A DNA stretch of 64,000 bases from the NCBI RefSeq assembly GCF_000340215.1, contig NW_006921537.1:4831461-4895460 (forward strand), given 5' to 3'. The notes beneath the pieces were generated by a model. It did no database searches, was not told the DNA's origin, and saw only the letters and a list, made by a program, of their open reading frames with translations. Position 1 is the stretch's first letter, and the number at the start of each line of letters is the position of its first letter. This document shows, piece by piece, positions 43,680-56,479 of the stretch. The translations under genes and the position numbers were made by a program. Source of the DNA: Pseudocercospora fijiensis CIRAD86. Taxonomy: Eukaryota > Ascomycota > Dothideomycetes > Mycosphaerellales > Mycosphaerellaceae.

Positions 43680-45371
43680 TCGCGTATGATACCCTATGAT
43701 GCATTTTTTTTTGCTGTTTCCCTGGCCTTGGCGAAAGGACTTGCTTGCTACGCGAGCGATCTACGCTGCGGGAGATATTGTACAGGTTATGTAAGCAAAA
43801 CTGGCATCTTATTCATGCTTCCCCTGCTGGTCTCTTTCTTCAGCGTTTCGATCTTCAGGATTGTTGCAGAAGCACTTCGACACTTCGCTTCCAGTACGAG
43901 ATAAGATCGCCTTCTATCCGCTCAAGCTCTACTCTCCTGCAGCAAAGATCTTCAAAGCTTACCCCATCCGTCTGCATTCGTCGGCAAGCCGAGGACACCT
44001 GCATACCGTATATGCATGATATAGTCTGGAGCATAGTCCGCGGCCCGGACTTCACTTCACTGATGATAGACGATGCATAGGCTATACACGCGAGTCGGTA
44101 CAAAACAACCAGTTAAATATCCCGACAAGAGTCCACCAATCCATAACGCAACCCAATGCGAGGGAGAACGACAGCCTTTGAGTGAACAATTGTTCGCGTG
44201 GGGCTTAGCTTTTTGCGATGGGATTTGGGAGTGTCGCATCAAACACTTTATGGCGTTCCGCTGGCGATCATTTGAGGCAAGCTGTAGCTCAGATTGCTGT
44301 TATTATTCGCGGCCTCACTTACCTGGAACGATGACAGTCGCATTAATCGTTGATTAAACTGGCTGGAGGCTTCGGGAGATCGTCGTATGGCTCGGTCAAT
44401 GGTCGTTCCCGCGAATGACATGCATGCGTTAATGAAGCAGTGGAACCGATCTTGTCGATTGCATACGATATTCATGTATGGGGATGGTCCGATACTCTCA
44501 TGCCTGCAGCGCCTTTAGCGGCCTTCCGCAAGTGAAGACGGTGCAGCTGATTGGGAATAGGCTGGGCTGCCTATTGGCTTCCCTCATTCACCTCAGGTTG
44601 TGCTTGTTGCGGCAATGCCAGCCTACTGCATTCGCGAGTCGCCAGGTAGGCAGAACTACTCGGGCATGCAGCCGACAAGCAGAGTGGACCAAGGCTGATC
44701 GGATACAGTAGAGAGAGGTTTCTCAAGAATGAACCCCGGCTACGCCTCCTTGAACGACTAGTCTGGCTCGCTCTTCGTGCCATACGATGCTCCTGTGGTA
44801 CGTGAGAAAGGCCCACCTCTGCTACATGGGATGAGTCCGTAACGACAAAATGCTCACGAAGTACGTGAGACCTGGAATAGTGCTCACCTGCGATGAGATG
44901 GTCGCTTAACTGCGGCAGGTCTAGCTTGCGCTCTCTAAAGCATTGCTCTGTTGCATTCAATTTTCGTTCGACGGAGACATTGTCTTTCTCTCGGCGCCGA
45001 GCTGACCGCCTGAGCGCACTCTCGATCAATGCTGGAGTTCTCTTAACTTGCCGGCTGACAGCTCAATATGTATCAGCGGATCCATTACGATTGGGTGGTC
45101 CTCCACTATCGCTTTGGCCGTCAATACACAGTGCTGACCTGCATATAAGGGCTTTCTAGATGTGACATTCGATGTTGCAATTTTTGCTGGTCTTCCCTAG
45201 GGCGGAGAGGTTAGCAACGCCTTGACCTGACGCTGGTGTTCCTGGTAGTCTACACCGAGAAACTCTCCATGCGATTTGCACAGATCCTGGCTTGAGCACT
45301 GGATGCCGCCTCTCATCGTCTTCGGTTCGGAATATCCGGGGTTTCGTCAGTCACTTCACGCCCGCTGATCG
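43680..45371. other. Intergenic, un-RIPed
   Basis: About 1.7 kb of balanced composition after the Bles03-like gene and before the pogo element. Frames are short, present on both strands, and without recognised features. I saw no tRNA. It may hold 3' UTR and non-coding DNA only. Confidence 0.45.
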
Positions 45372-45430
45372 CGGGGAAATGGGCTATACGTAAAATCGCG
45401 ATTTGTTAGTAGGCCATACGTAAATCTCGA
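45372..45430 (+). repeat. Left terminal inverted repeat of the pogo-type element
   Basis: It contains the perfect 12-bp palindrome AAATCGCGATTT and two direct copies of ATACGTAAA about 33 bp apart, plausible transposase-binding sites. The matching right repeat is 48526-48584. Confidence 0.75.
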
Positions 45431-45659
45431 TATAATCGTACTTTCCAGTCCTATTCGGATATCTAGGTGGATGCTATTATAAACCGCGAGTCCAAATATT
45501 ATATAGATAGCCTTGTCCGAGTATATAGTAGCTATAGACCTTACTGCCGCCATTTTCTTATATAATCCTTAGCAGGCGCGTCTACCTTATTCTAAAGCGC
45601 GTATTCTCCTATTCCTTCTCTTCTACTATATAGATTGTATATAATCGTAGCTATAGGGC

Positions 45660-47330
45660 GTAAAAAAGGCAAAAAGGCGAAAAGGGTACGTACTAAGCAG
45701 TTAACTAAGACAGAGAGGGCGGAAAGGATAGTAGAACGCGTCGTTTCGAGGTACTATAAACTGTAGGCTAAATTAGTTAATCTTAGTATACGAGAGGTAT
45801 ATAGGATTAAGAGGGCAACCGACCTATATTCGCGAATATACTAGCGATTAAGAGGCCGTCTATCGCTCCTATCGCGGCCGCCGACTAATACTAAGTTAAT
45901 AGAGGCTTAAGAGCTAGCGCTAGCGGATTATTGTCGAGAGAGGGACGAAATAGGGATGTTCTTACTAGTAGCGCTAATTAGCGTTATTGCTATAAACATA
46001 CTAAAGAGAATGTCGCCTAATAAGGTTATACTACTATTCGGTAGTAACTAGGCTAAACGATTCCTAGCTTAGTATAACCTTAGCAAGGTAAAGTCTAAAC
46101 CTATTAAGAAGTAGCGTAAGGAAGCCTATAACCCTTCGACGATAAGGGCGTAGTTTAATCGGTTTAAGGCGATAGTAGAGCGACTAGGTATAAAGCCGTA
46201 GAATATATAGAATTTCGACGAAACCGGTTTTCGGATTAGTATTAGTAGTAACGAATACGTAGTTATAATAGATACGAAGCGGCGCGCCTAGACTAAATGC
46301 GACACTAATCGTACGTATATAACTGTAGTCGAGACCGTTAACGCGTACGGCGAGGTAATTAAATATCAATTAATTGTTAAAGGTATAATAGTTTAAGAGC
46401 GTTAGATACTAAAAGAAGGTAAGTCTATTACCGAGACCGAGTCTATTGCCTAAGGCAATAACAACGTTACTTGCTAACTACACCCTCGTTATTAGGCAAG
46501 GACAACTTCTTAATTACTATTAACGAGTCTAGTTATATAACGGACGACACTGCTATATACTATATCTATTAGTTTAAGCGCAAGACGAGACCTAAGGACC
46601 TAAACGAATAGAGGGTGCTACTATACGACAATTATAGCTCCTACTGCTTTAAGGAATTCGCGGCCTTCGCGAAGCGCTATAAAATTCAATTATAGGGCCT
46701 ATAACTATACACTTCGCACTTTATATAGCCTCTCGACGTTATACTATTCTAAGTATATAAGTTAAAGCATAGACAAGCGGTTTTAGAGGCTATATACCGT
46801 AGTATTAGTAAATTTGGTATTCCTAAGTTTATAGAAGCCCTTTTAGCTATTCGGGTAAAGACATTTACTAACTATAATATAAGGGCCGTATTCCGTAAGA
46901 CAGGCTTGTTCCTAATTAATAGAGAGGTTCCTTATCGTTATATTCGAGATTAGTATAGCGCTATAGACTACAATTAGAACTAGCAGGTAATCGAGGGCGA
47001 ATTAGCGTAGGAGGAAGCCCGACACGAAGAATCGCCTATAATAGCAGATACCGCTTAGTAGGAACACCTCGCATCGGTTAAGCGTAAACGTTCGCCTAAT
47101 CCTAATATTGTCGATCTAGATAGGTAGCACCGCGCTAATAGTCGTTACTATTTAAGGGATCTCGAGAATATAATTGCCTTAGGGTATGCTATCTTTACTA
47201 CCTTAGCCGATCCGGACGCTAATACCCGAATTGCTATAATAGTTGCTAGTTACTACTACTAGCCCTCGTACGATCTAGGCATCTCGTAGTACTATACAAG
47301 CTCGTAAGGACTTCCGACGTCGCTATCTAA
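45660..47330 (+). pseudogene. pogo/Fot1-type DDE_1 transposase, RIP-inactivated
   Basis: The frame, read with TAG/TAA as converted Trp/Gln, begins with a Lys-rich N-terminus. An HTH/CENP-B-like region follows (IREVYRIKRATDLYSRIY.RLRGR), and then FDETGFRI (first catalytic Asp), KCDTNRTYITVVETV, and IVKG. A second Asp block follows near 46625 (LLYDNY), and then LDVILF and FRKTGLF near the C-terminus, as in Fot1-type transposases. Stops are too many for function. The coordinates are approximate. Confidence 0.78.
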
Positions 47331-47531
47331 AGACTGTACTACTTAGTATCGATACTATATTATCCTTATTTAATCTATTCTCCTTATTACCTACAAAGTA
47401 AGTAGAAGCTATTTATAATATATTAGTCGATGCGGCTATTTACAAAGGTAAAGAATACAAGCGTAAATACAAGTCTATAAGCCTCGTTAAACGCGTAAGG
47501 AAGCGCTAGAAGGAGCAACTAAATAGGCTTA

Positions 47532-47719
47532 TTCGAGCTAGTGCGATTAAGGCTTCTAAACTACGCTTATAACTCACTTAGCAAGACAAGGAAATAGCTA
47601 ACAATTGCTACTAGAAGATGCTCCGTTCGAGCTAGTGCGATTAAGGCTTCTAAACTACGCTTACAACTTACTTAGCAAGATAAGGAAATAGCTAACAATT
47701 GCTACTAGAAGATGCTCCG
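47532..47719 (+). repeat. 94-bp direct tandem duplication inside the pogo-type element
   Basis: 47532-47625 and 47626-47719 are two copies in direct contact, differing only at three CpA/TpA-type sites (for example TTATAACTCACTT versus TTACAACTTACTT and CAAGACAAGG versus CAAGATAAGG). The duplication therefore came before at least part of the RIP damage. Confidence 0.9.
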
Positions 47720-48525
47720 TAAGGCTAAGTCTCTATATAACAAGGCACGCTAATATCGACTAAAGTATAGCGAGGCCTTTCGTATTATATTTAATAACAA
47801 TAGTAAGACTAAGTTTATAGACATTGTATTGCAGCCTATCGACAAGCTACTATAACGTACCTTCGACCTTCGGCTTCTTACTACTACTATTACTAACAAC
47901 GACTCGGTAAAGAAGACCGGTAATCCGTACGCTAATATTATTAGCGAATATAAGCGATATACTTATACCTCCGACGGCGGCGATATTACCTATACGTAGA
48001 GCTAGGTATAGACACTATTACTGCCGAGCCGTACCTGCGAACACGAAGAAGGTAACCTTCTAACCTAGACTAACGTTAAGTTAAAGCGGCGATTAAACGG
48101 CTTATTCGCGTAAGAGCCTAACACTCGACTAGACTAGTTATAATAAGATAAGGCGCTGCTTAATAAGGATACTATATATACTATAATTTAGCCTTATCTA
48201 GTATATCCTCGTCGCCGTTAAGAGTCTGTACAGCGGAAGCGGTATTTCTACGAAGATCCGAAGAAAACTAGTCGTTATAAGGGCTTAGTTGCTAGTAGTA
48301 AGAACGACCCTATTAAGCTAGAAGACATACAAGAGGCGGTAGTTACATACTAGATATATAGGCTAACCTACATAGTAATTAATTATATAGTCGATGCGAG
48401 GTACGCGCTAAGGCGATAGGAATAGGTATATACGGTCGCAATTTGCTCGAAAACTACTACTTCTTAACTATAATCGCACGCACTATCGATTTCCTATCTT
48501 ATATACTATACAATATACGCTAGCG

Positions 48526-48584
48526 TCGAGATTTACGTGTAGCCTACTAACAAATCGCGATTTTACGTATAGCCGAAATCCCCG
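48526..48584 (-). repeat. Right terminal inverted repeat of the pogo-type element
   Basis: Reverse complement of the left repeat with a handful of mismatches, including TGTAG versus TATGG inside the second binding-site-like motif. Confidence 0.75.
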
Positions 48585-49282
48585 AGCGTAGCTACCTCTA
48601 TTTAGGCTCGTAGGTATAAAGAATTAAGTTGCGTAAAGGTAATTAGGGATTATATTACGACCGAGTGCACGTAATAGATTAGTAATTATTCTAGGGCTAG
48701 CTTCCGAACTTACCGATAACCAATTACGAGCACTCTACCTAATTCTTCGCCTATAAGCCTAATATAAACCCGTACGAAACTAGCCTGCTAAACACTAATA
48801 TAATACTACAACGTATATAAGACATTCTAAATAGCGGAGGTTGTAGCCCTGCTAATTGCGCTTCATTCTACCTATTAAACAAGTCTGTGCGACGTTAGCG
48901 CGTTAAGTTTTCGCTATTCTACTAAGCCGACTCGACTGCAGCTGTCCGGATTGCTAGGCAGCTAGCTATACTACTAGAAACACCTCAATATATAATATAC
49001 CGCATCGCCTAGCTAACACTTAGAGGTCCTTCTCCTAACGACGGTAATTATTGTTTAGGTAGGCGAAAATTCCGTCCGACGCCTACTAACCGCTCTATAG
49101 CCTTCGAGGGCAATCGACAACCTTCCTATAGCCGACTCGATACTTCGAGGTCCTTCGTAGACTATTTCTAAACACCTTTTGTATATAGCATAAGTCTATC
49201 CGAGGTATGGTTGTTAAGTTGCTACTATATAGCAGACGCGACTCTAAAGCTAAGGTTAAAACACCTAAAAGTCGCTACTAGC

Positions 49283-49420
49283 ACTACTACTATAGCTGCT
49301 ACTACTACTGCTACTACCGCTGCTACTACCGCTGCTACTACAGCTGCTACTACAGCTAGCAGACCGCTGCTACTATAGCTGCTAGCACCGCTACTACTAT
49401 AGCTGCTAGACCGCTGCTAG
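49283..49420 (+). repeat. Imperfect GCTACTACx trinucleotide-based repeat
   Basis: Runs of GCTACTACC/GCTGCTACT, in frame coding for Ala/Thr repeats, just before the ATG of the large plus-strand frame. Confidence 0.7.
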
Positions 49421-49437
49421 GCCTCGAGTCCTTTAAG

Positions 49438-52400
49438 ATGTCTAACGAACCTTCTAGTAAGATAACGGTATATAATTACGACGATAAAGGCAATCTAATC
49501 CTTCCGCCTTAGTAGCAAGACGATAGCGGCGATCTAATAGACTAGGATTTAGATAATGCGCTACTTCTAGGCTAGCTAGGTTATTAGCACGCTCTAGTCG
49601 GTCTACCTCTTCCTAAACAGATAGCAGCATTACCGATATACTCTATAAGCGGCTTCCTAAGCGATGCACTAGAGACTATCGTACGACTAGCGGATATAGC
49701 TAGGGTTAGCGACTTCGAAGATAAGTAGTCGGAGTCGGAGACTATAGATAAAGACCTTAGCGAAGAAGACGAAGATCCTAGTAGTAACGAGGAGTTAGAT
49801 ACTCGCGATAAAGATAAAGATAAAGATAAAGATAAAGATAAAGAGGCCCTAGAAATTGCACGCCGTACTAGCAAAGACGTTGCGCTTAAGCGGCTCCTCG
49901 ATAAGTATTATAAGGAGTTAAAGGATACTATAGTAAAGAACAAGGTTAGTATAACCTACTTTATTAAGTATCTAGTCGGCAAGCCGGGCGATAAAGCATC
50001 TAAGTCTGCTAAAACTCGTAAGACTACTAAGCGCTCTAAGCAATACGAGAAGAACCTCTAGGCTATTATCGATGCCTTTCTAGAAGATCGCCTGTTTAGT
50101 GCTCGTATTATTCGTAATAAGCTAAAGAACCTTATTAGCAAGGATTTGTTTAGTACATATAAACCGGAGTTCTGTAACTTCGAAATCGACCTTAGAGATA
50201 TAGACGATGCTATCTAATAGGTCGCTCCTATATAGCATTAGTTGCTCGGCTAGGATCTACTACCTAACGTGCGTCGCGATTATTACTAGTACCGGACTAA
50301 GTTCGCGGACAAGCGTAATATTATATAGAAGCGTACGACGATACTAACCTCTTAAGTCCTATATTCTATGTCTTATATTAAGGCATTATTCTTTCTAAAG
50401 GCCCTTAGAATATTCCTCGTTAGTAATAGTACGAGTCGTCGTACGATCGAGGTCTTAAACAACCTAAACATTACTCTAGCATATTAGACTATCTAGATCT
50501 TAATAGATAAGAATGCTAATTATATAGAGACGCAAATTGCTAAGCTGTGCAACTACCCCGACAAGTAGTATAGTAGTACTGTCGACAATTTTAATCGGAT
50601 ATAGAACCGTACCGACTAGGCTACTAGCGATACTAACTAGATAGTAGCTATAACTACCTCGTATATAGCCGTTAATAAGCGCATTCCGAAGGGTGGCCTA
50701 AAGAAGAAGATAATCTATTACGACAAGCCGCTAAACGCTAATAAGATCTTTAAGAATATCTATAAAGATAAGGCAATACAACCGGATAGAGAGGAGGTTT
50801 CCGATATTAGTATTAAGACTACGCTCTTCTATATCGATAAGGCTATTGCGTATACGTTCCTAGAGGCCGTAAAGGCAATTTTCGAGAATAGCGGTAGTAA
50901 TCTAAAGCGACTAGTATAGCTAGTAATCGATGAGTTAGACCCGGCCTATATAGAGGTATATTCGTAGCCTGTTTCCTTTAACGACGAGGCGACTATTAAG
51001 GGCATATATACTATACAAGACGAGATCCTGCTAAAGTTCTAGGACCTAGACCGCGATAAGGACTTTGCGAGCGGGCTAGAGGGACCTCTATATATATAGA
51101 ATAGCGACAATATAACCGTCGTACGTAGGTATAGCGTACGTAACGAGAGTGTCGAGAATAAGGACCCGTACGACAAGCGCGATAGCCTCCTTATGTCGCT
51201 AGCCTAGTTCTACACTATAATAAACTGTGTATTTACTGTCCTACGTACGCACTAGGATAAGAACAGCGATAGGAAGCCTCTTCTAAGCGCTTAGATAGTA
51301 AAGGGCAATGCTGCATTCTAGTATAGCGAGAACAAGGTTAGCAGTACGAAGCTAAAATTCTTCGAGATCCTTCGGCTGCTTAAGACTATATTCCGGGCTC
51401 GTAGTGTCGGTGCGGCTATTAAGTAGTTGTCTAAGCAGGGCCGCGTTATAATCTCTAGTAAGGAGAGCCGTATAGATATAGTTAAGGAGGCCCTATCTAG
51501 GCTAACCGCTTAGCAATACCTAGAGATAGTATAGGATATCTATAAGAAGCTCCTATCTATCGAGGTATAGCGTAGCTTGCCGTACCGCGTTAGTAAGCCG
51601 GTACCTAATGCCTAGTATACTACTATAGCTCGGATAATATAGGAGATTAAGATGTTCCTTACCCTACGCCTTAGGGTCCGTAACGTAGATATTAGTTATC
51701 TCTATCGATCCGTCGACTATCTAATCCCTAGTTTCCTCGGTACTAAGTAGGGAAATTATAGTCGGATAATAATATATAAGCGATAGCTGCTTAGTCTAGG
51801 CTATAATAATATCCTCTAAGAAGCTATTCTATCTTCTAGTATTATTACTAATAGGAAGAAGGGTTATATAATAGCGGCGGATAAGCAGCTCGAGATCTAT
51901 AACTACGAGTACTTAGAAGACATTAATCGCATCGGTAACTCGACTTATAACCTGCTAGCAACCTTTAAGAAGATCGTACTTAACCGCGAGCCGGCTCGTA
52001 TACTACGTAATATAATAACCTCCTTTACTAGTATTAAGCTAAGCAGTTACTATACCTATAAGAATACGGCTATTAACGTCTTTAGCCGCGTAGAGAAGCT
52101 GTTCTCGGATAGCTTTATAGCTCCGTATAGCAATAACGGTAGGCATGTATCGGACGATATCTAGCAGCTTAGTAGCGATTAGATCCGCGAGAAGGTTGCT
52201 ATATTTAACTAAAGCAACAAGGAGTACTTCGAAGGTCGTTCTACCGTTACGGATGCGGTCGTAGAGGACATAGAGGCTGCTAAGGCTAGTCGTAAGGCTA
52301 CGACTAATCGTAGTAATATATAGGGTACTACTATCGATAAGACCGACTCTAAGTAGGTCGATACTATCTAACGTGCTAATAGATAGGCTTAGCTTATCGA

Positions 52401-52470
52401 TGCGGAGGTTAAAGTAGTCGATGCGATAGGCGGTAACTAAGATATAGATAAGGGCAGCGGTTATAGCGAC
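49438..52470 (+). pseudogene. Large frame of unknown function in the RIPed block
   Basis: It begins at an intact ATG (MSNEPSSKITVYNYDDKG) and keeps one frame for about 1,000 codons if TAG/TAA are read as former Gln/Trp. There is a (GATAAA)n-coded DKDKDK acidic/basic run at 49807-49843, a Lys-rich segment, and then a long domain with blocks such as LFFLKALRIFLVSN, VVIDELDPAYIEV-like sequence, FYTIINCVFTVLRTH and GYIIAADKQLEIYNYEYLEDI. The layout vaguely recalls DUF6589-type proteins of fungal repeats, but I cannot confirm that. No DDE, tyrosine-recombinase, RT or Rep motif is evident. The end near TAA/TAG codons around 52470 is approximate. Confidence 0.5.
49807..49843 (+). repeat. GATAAA hexanucleotide repeat within the large frame
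   Basis: Six units coding for Asp-Lys pairs. TGA is not generated in this frame, so the repeat stays open. Confidence 0.8.
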
Positions 52471-52700
52471 TAAGGAATAAATAAATATAGCTTTTATATT
52501 CGTTTATAGTAATCTAACCTACTATATCTACTATCTAGGCCTTCCTTACTAGCTTTATCTCTTAGGTACTAGCTTTATCTTCTAAGTGCGCTTGCCGCCG
52601 ACAACGATAGCCCCGTTAACTAGGCGGTTAGCGGCGAAGTAGTAGCGGTAGACTAGAGTGCGTGCCTCGTCGGGGGTGCTTATAAAGTCGAAGGGTTTAA

Positions 52701-53010
52701 CTAGGCGTACGATAATTGCTTAATAGCTAGCTAGGCTAGGCGTACGATAATTGCTTAATAGCTAGCTAGGCTAGGCGTACGATAATTGCTTAATAGCTAG
52801 CTAGGCTAGGCGTACGATAATTGCTTAATAGCTAGCTAGGCTAGGCGTACGATAATTGCTTAATAGCTAGCTAGGCTAGGCGTACGATAATTGCTTAATA
52901 GCTAGCTACGAAGGGTCTAGCTAGGCGTACGATAATTGCTTAATAGCTAGCTACGAAGGGTTTAGCTAGGCGTACGTTAATAGCTTAATAGCTAGCTAGG
53001 CTAGGCGTAT
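52701..53010 (+). repeat. 35-bp tandem repeat array
   Basis: Six nearly identical 35-bp units starting at 52701, 52736, 52771, 52806, 52841 and 52876 (CTAGGCGTACGATAATTGCT...), then two or three units with an inserted CGAAGGGTYTAG. There are no unique spacers, so this is a satellite-like array and not CRISPR. Confidence 0.9.
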
Positions 53011-53584
53011 AATGCCTCTAGTCGCTAGCAATTCTAGCCTTAGGCATTCGACTAGTAGTCGGCGGCTATTGCGTTAAAAGTGCGATAATATATAGCCGTT
53101 ATTGTTGCCTTACTATTATAGCTAAATAGCGCAATCCTATTAGTAGAGGCAAACCTTACCTGCGATGCGCTAATATAGACCTATGCTTCCTAGTTCAACT
53201 TCTTCTTCTTCTTCTATATATACTAATACACTAATACCCCTAGCAACATACTAGCTATCGGCGTATATAACAGTATCGATACCTCTTTGTCGTATATAGG
53301 TAGCTCTATAGCGATTAACACTATCTCCTAACTAGTCCTACGGCTTACTACCGATAGAACCGCTTAAGTTAGTTAAGGTTCCTCGATCGGTAGAGTTTGT
53401 TTAGTCCTTCTTTTCTTTTAAGGTCTCCGATAGGCTTTGCCGACGCAAGACGTTACGAAGGCGACTCTTCTAGCGAGTAGGTATACTATAGCTTTAGCGG
53501 GCGTCGACTACGCATTTAACCGAAAGAGTATAGTTTTTGTTAGAACATCGCAGTCTTAGTATAAACTGTAGAGGTCTTAGATAG

Positions 53585-53885
53585 ATTAGCGGAGGTAAAA
53601 ACTCTTTAGTAAGGTACACCTATAATGCGGCTAATAGTCTAACTCGGTAAAAACTCTTTAGTAAGGTATACCTTAAGTAGTAGCTCGATAGCGACTCTCC
53701 TACTAAGTAGGTTAGTTCGTAGCATTGCTATAGGCCTAACTCGGTAAAAACTCTTTAGTAAGGTATACCTTAAGTAGCGGCTAGGCCTAATTCGGTAAAA
53801 ACTCTTTAGTAAGGTACACCTTAAGTAGCGGCTAGGCCTAATTCGGTAAAAACTCTTTAGTAAGGTATACCTTAAGTAGCGGCTA
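53585..53885 (+). repeat. Tandem array with core GGTAAAAACTCTTTAGTAAGG
   Basis: Five copies of the core at about 53588, 53647, 53744, 53790 and 53842; the last ones are spaced about 51 bp and followed by TTAAGTAGCGGCTAGGCC. Spacing is irregular in the first copies. Confidence 0.8.
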
Positions 53886-55129
53886 TAGGCTTCCTACGTT
53901 CGGATTCTTTATAGGATAATATACGCGCATCTAGTTAAGTCGACGTAACGCCTTCGTTAGGACTATTAGTTATAATAACCTTAGTTATTACGTAAGGGCC
54001 TCTAGTGTACTTAAGCCCGAAGGCGCTTAGTCTTAGTATTAGTCTTAGTCTTTACTGCTATACGACTGCAGCCCTTTGCGTATTAAGACTGCTATTCGAC
54101 TATAGTGCGTACCGATCCGAAAGCGTATTAAGACTATTATCCGACTGTAGTGCGCCTCCTCTTCTAGTAAGCGCATTAACATTGCTATACGACTATAACG
54201 CGCTCGACAACCCTTTTCTACGGTGTCTCTAATACTAAGGGCGCGGTTACACTCTATTGTTGTCTAGGTACTAATAAGTGTCGCTTTAGCAATCGCTATT
54301 ATATTTCGCTTAATAAGTCCTGTCCTATATACCTTGTCTTCGGTTATACGTGCTATAGTTAGTAATAGAATGCGTTAATTGTTGCGCATTGCGCGTAGTA
54401 TATAGGCTATGTGTAATTCTAGTATGCTTCGGAGTGTGTGCTTCTATAGCCGCTTAGTGCCGCTAGTTAATTAGATCCCCGGACGCTACTGTTCGTTTTC
54501 TCTACCTTATATAGTAACTAGTTATCGGAATGATCGTTCTAGGGAGAGTCTAAGCAATAGAGGGCGTTAACGTAAGAGGGCTATCGTAGCTTCTCGAAGG
54601 GTGCTTTTACGAGCGCTCGATATATATTATCGCCCTACGTATCTATCCTTGCCGTATATGTTATAGTGCCTATAAGAGTATGCGGTGCAATAAGTATAGT
54701 ACTAGTCTCGCTAGTCTCGCTAGTCTCGCTAGTAACTTCTCGGGTTTCGGAGGCGGTTCTTAGTGCCTAAGGCGGCCGTCGTTATCGTATTAGACACTTT
54801 TGTTAGCGCTATTTGCGGGAAATGCGCTTAATCGACGTATCTCGCTACATTAGTAATGTGCTATTGTAAAAGTCGTAAAAGTCGTAAAAGTCGGTATTGT
54901 AAATGCGCGGAAGGAAGCAGCTATAACGTTTAATCCTACTAATTAAGCGCTCTACTATACTAAATCCGGGGTCTTAGCGGGACTCGGTATCCTTGTCGCT
55001 TCCTCGAATTCACACTTCTCGACTAGCTCTTATATACGATTTTTACGATACCTACGACTACGATACCTACGACTATTTACAAGCCCTTCTCGGCAAGCGC
55101 GTTAATAGCCAATTTAATATGCTTAACTA

Positions 55130-55880
55130 TAAAGGCAAGCCTATAAGGACACGATAGAAGAGCCTGCTTAGCGAGCTTATAAGGACACGATAGAAGAGCC
55201 TGCTTAGCGAGCTTATAAGGACACGATAGAAGGGTAGCGAAGAAGGACCTTATTAAATGCCAATTCTAGCACTAGTACTAGTACTAGGCCTACACTCGCA
55301 GAAGCAACTTAACTAGGCATTATACGCTAGCTCTCGTAGAGGCAACTTAACTAGCTCTCTCGTAGAAGCAACTTAACTAGGCATTATACGCTAGCTCTCG
55401 TAGAAGCAACTTAACTAGCTCTCGCAGAAGCAACTTAACTAGGTATGCTTAGCGAGCTTATAAGAATATAATGGACGGGTAGCTATAACGGATCTTATTA
55501 ATACTAACTCTACTGCTATTCTACTGCTATTCTAGTGCTATCTCTAGCGCTATCTCTAGTGCCAATTCTAGCGCTAGCTCTCGTAGAAGCAGCTAAACTA
55601 GGCACTACTATATGTAGAAGCAACTTAACTAGGCTAGCTCTCGTAGAAGTAGCTAAACTAGGCATTATACGCTAGCTCTCGCAGAAGTAGCTAAACTAGG
55701 CATTATACGCCAGCTCTCGTAGAAGCAGCTAAACTAGGCACTACTATACGCTAGCTCTCGTAGAAGTAGCTAAACTAGGCATTACACATTACACGCCAGC
55801 TCTCGTAGAAGTAGCTAAAGCAGCTCAACTAGGCTAGCTCTCGCAGAAGCAGCTTAGCTAGCTCTCGTAGAACTAAATAG
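55130..55880 (+). repeat. Two intermixed tandem repeat families
   Basis: Three units of CTTATAAGGACACGATAGAAG (about 55150-55230) are followed by many copies of GCTCTCGTAGAAGCAACTTAACTAGG in variable order with ATTATACGCTA linkers (55290-55880). A further copy of the first family is found near 55945-55975. Confidence 0.8.
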
Positions 55881-56029
55881 GCCTAACGAACCGATAGATA
55901 ATAACGAGTCGGACGAGGAGATTATAGTCGGCGACGAGGACTTAGCGAGCTTATAAGGACATAATAGAAGGGTAGCTATAACGGATCTTGTTAATACTAA
56001 CTCTACTACTATTCTACTGCTATTCTAGT

Positions 56030-56190
56030 GCCATTTCTAGCGCCATTTCTAGCGCTATTTCTAGCGCCATTTCTAGCGCTATTTCTAGCGCTATTTCTAG
56101 CGCTATTTCTAGCGCCATTTCTAGCGCCATTTCTAGCGCCATTTCTAGCGCCATTTCTAGCGCTATTTGTAGCGCTATTTCTAGTATTAA
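56030..56190 (+). repeat. 12-bp tandem array (GCCATTTCTAGC)
   Basis: About 13 units of GC(C/T)ATTTCTAGC. They remain open in two plus frames (coding Ile-Ser-Ser-Ala or Phe-Leu-Ala-Pro/Leu repeats) only because 12 is a multiple of three. The C/T variation is at the CpA site and is RIP-like. Confidence 0.9.
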
Positions 56191-56479
56191 CGCCTGCTAG
56201 GAGAGCTACCTTAAGAGCCTATTATACGTCGACCCGCTTCTAAGAGTCTACGCTTAGTACGCAATACGCGACCTCGCTCCTCGTTAGTACGAGTAACGGT
56301 GCTAAGAATCCGCTTAGCTCGAGTATATGCCTATTTAGCAGTCGGATTAATCTGTAGAGGTAGCTGTCGCTAAGTACGTAGACTAAGACTACTAGATAAG
56401 CCTAGGCGCTCCTAGCTTCGAGTTCCTAATACCTAAGTGTTACGGCTATAAAGGAGGTTAGCCTATACGCTAGCAGAGC

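Larger units (their letters stand above)
45372..48584 (+). mobile_element. pogo/Fot1-type DNA transposon, RIP-mutated
   Basis: A 3.2-kb element with terminal inverted repeats of about 59 bp. The left end is CGGGGAAATGGGCTATACG and the right end, reversed, CGGGGATTTCGGCTATACG; both continue through a shared AAATCGCGATTTGTTAGTAGGC. No clear TA duplication was found at these limits, so the true ends may differ by a few bases. The interior is almost free of CpA/TpG. It contains a DDE_1 transposase relic and a 94-bp tandem duplication. Left of it is un-RIPed host DNA and right of it more RIPed repeat, so it sits at the edge of the large block. Confidence 0.82.

Noticed and set aside
52701..56190. 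CRISPR-like arrays
   Set aside because: The units are contiguous without unique spacers, and the sequence is eukaryotic. They are tandem satellites.
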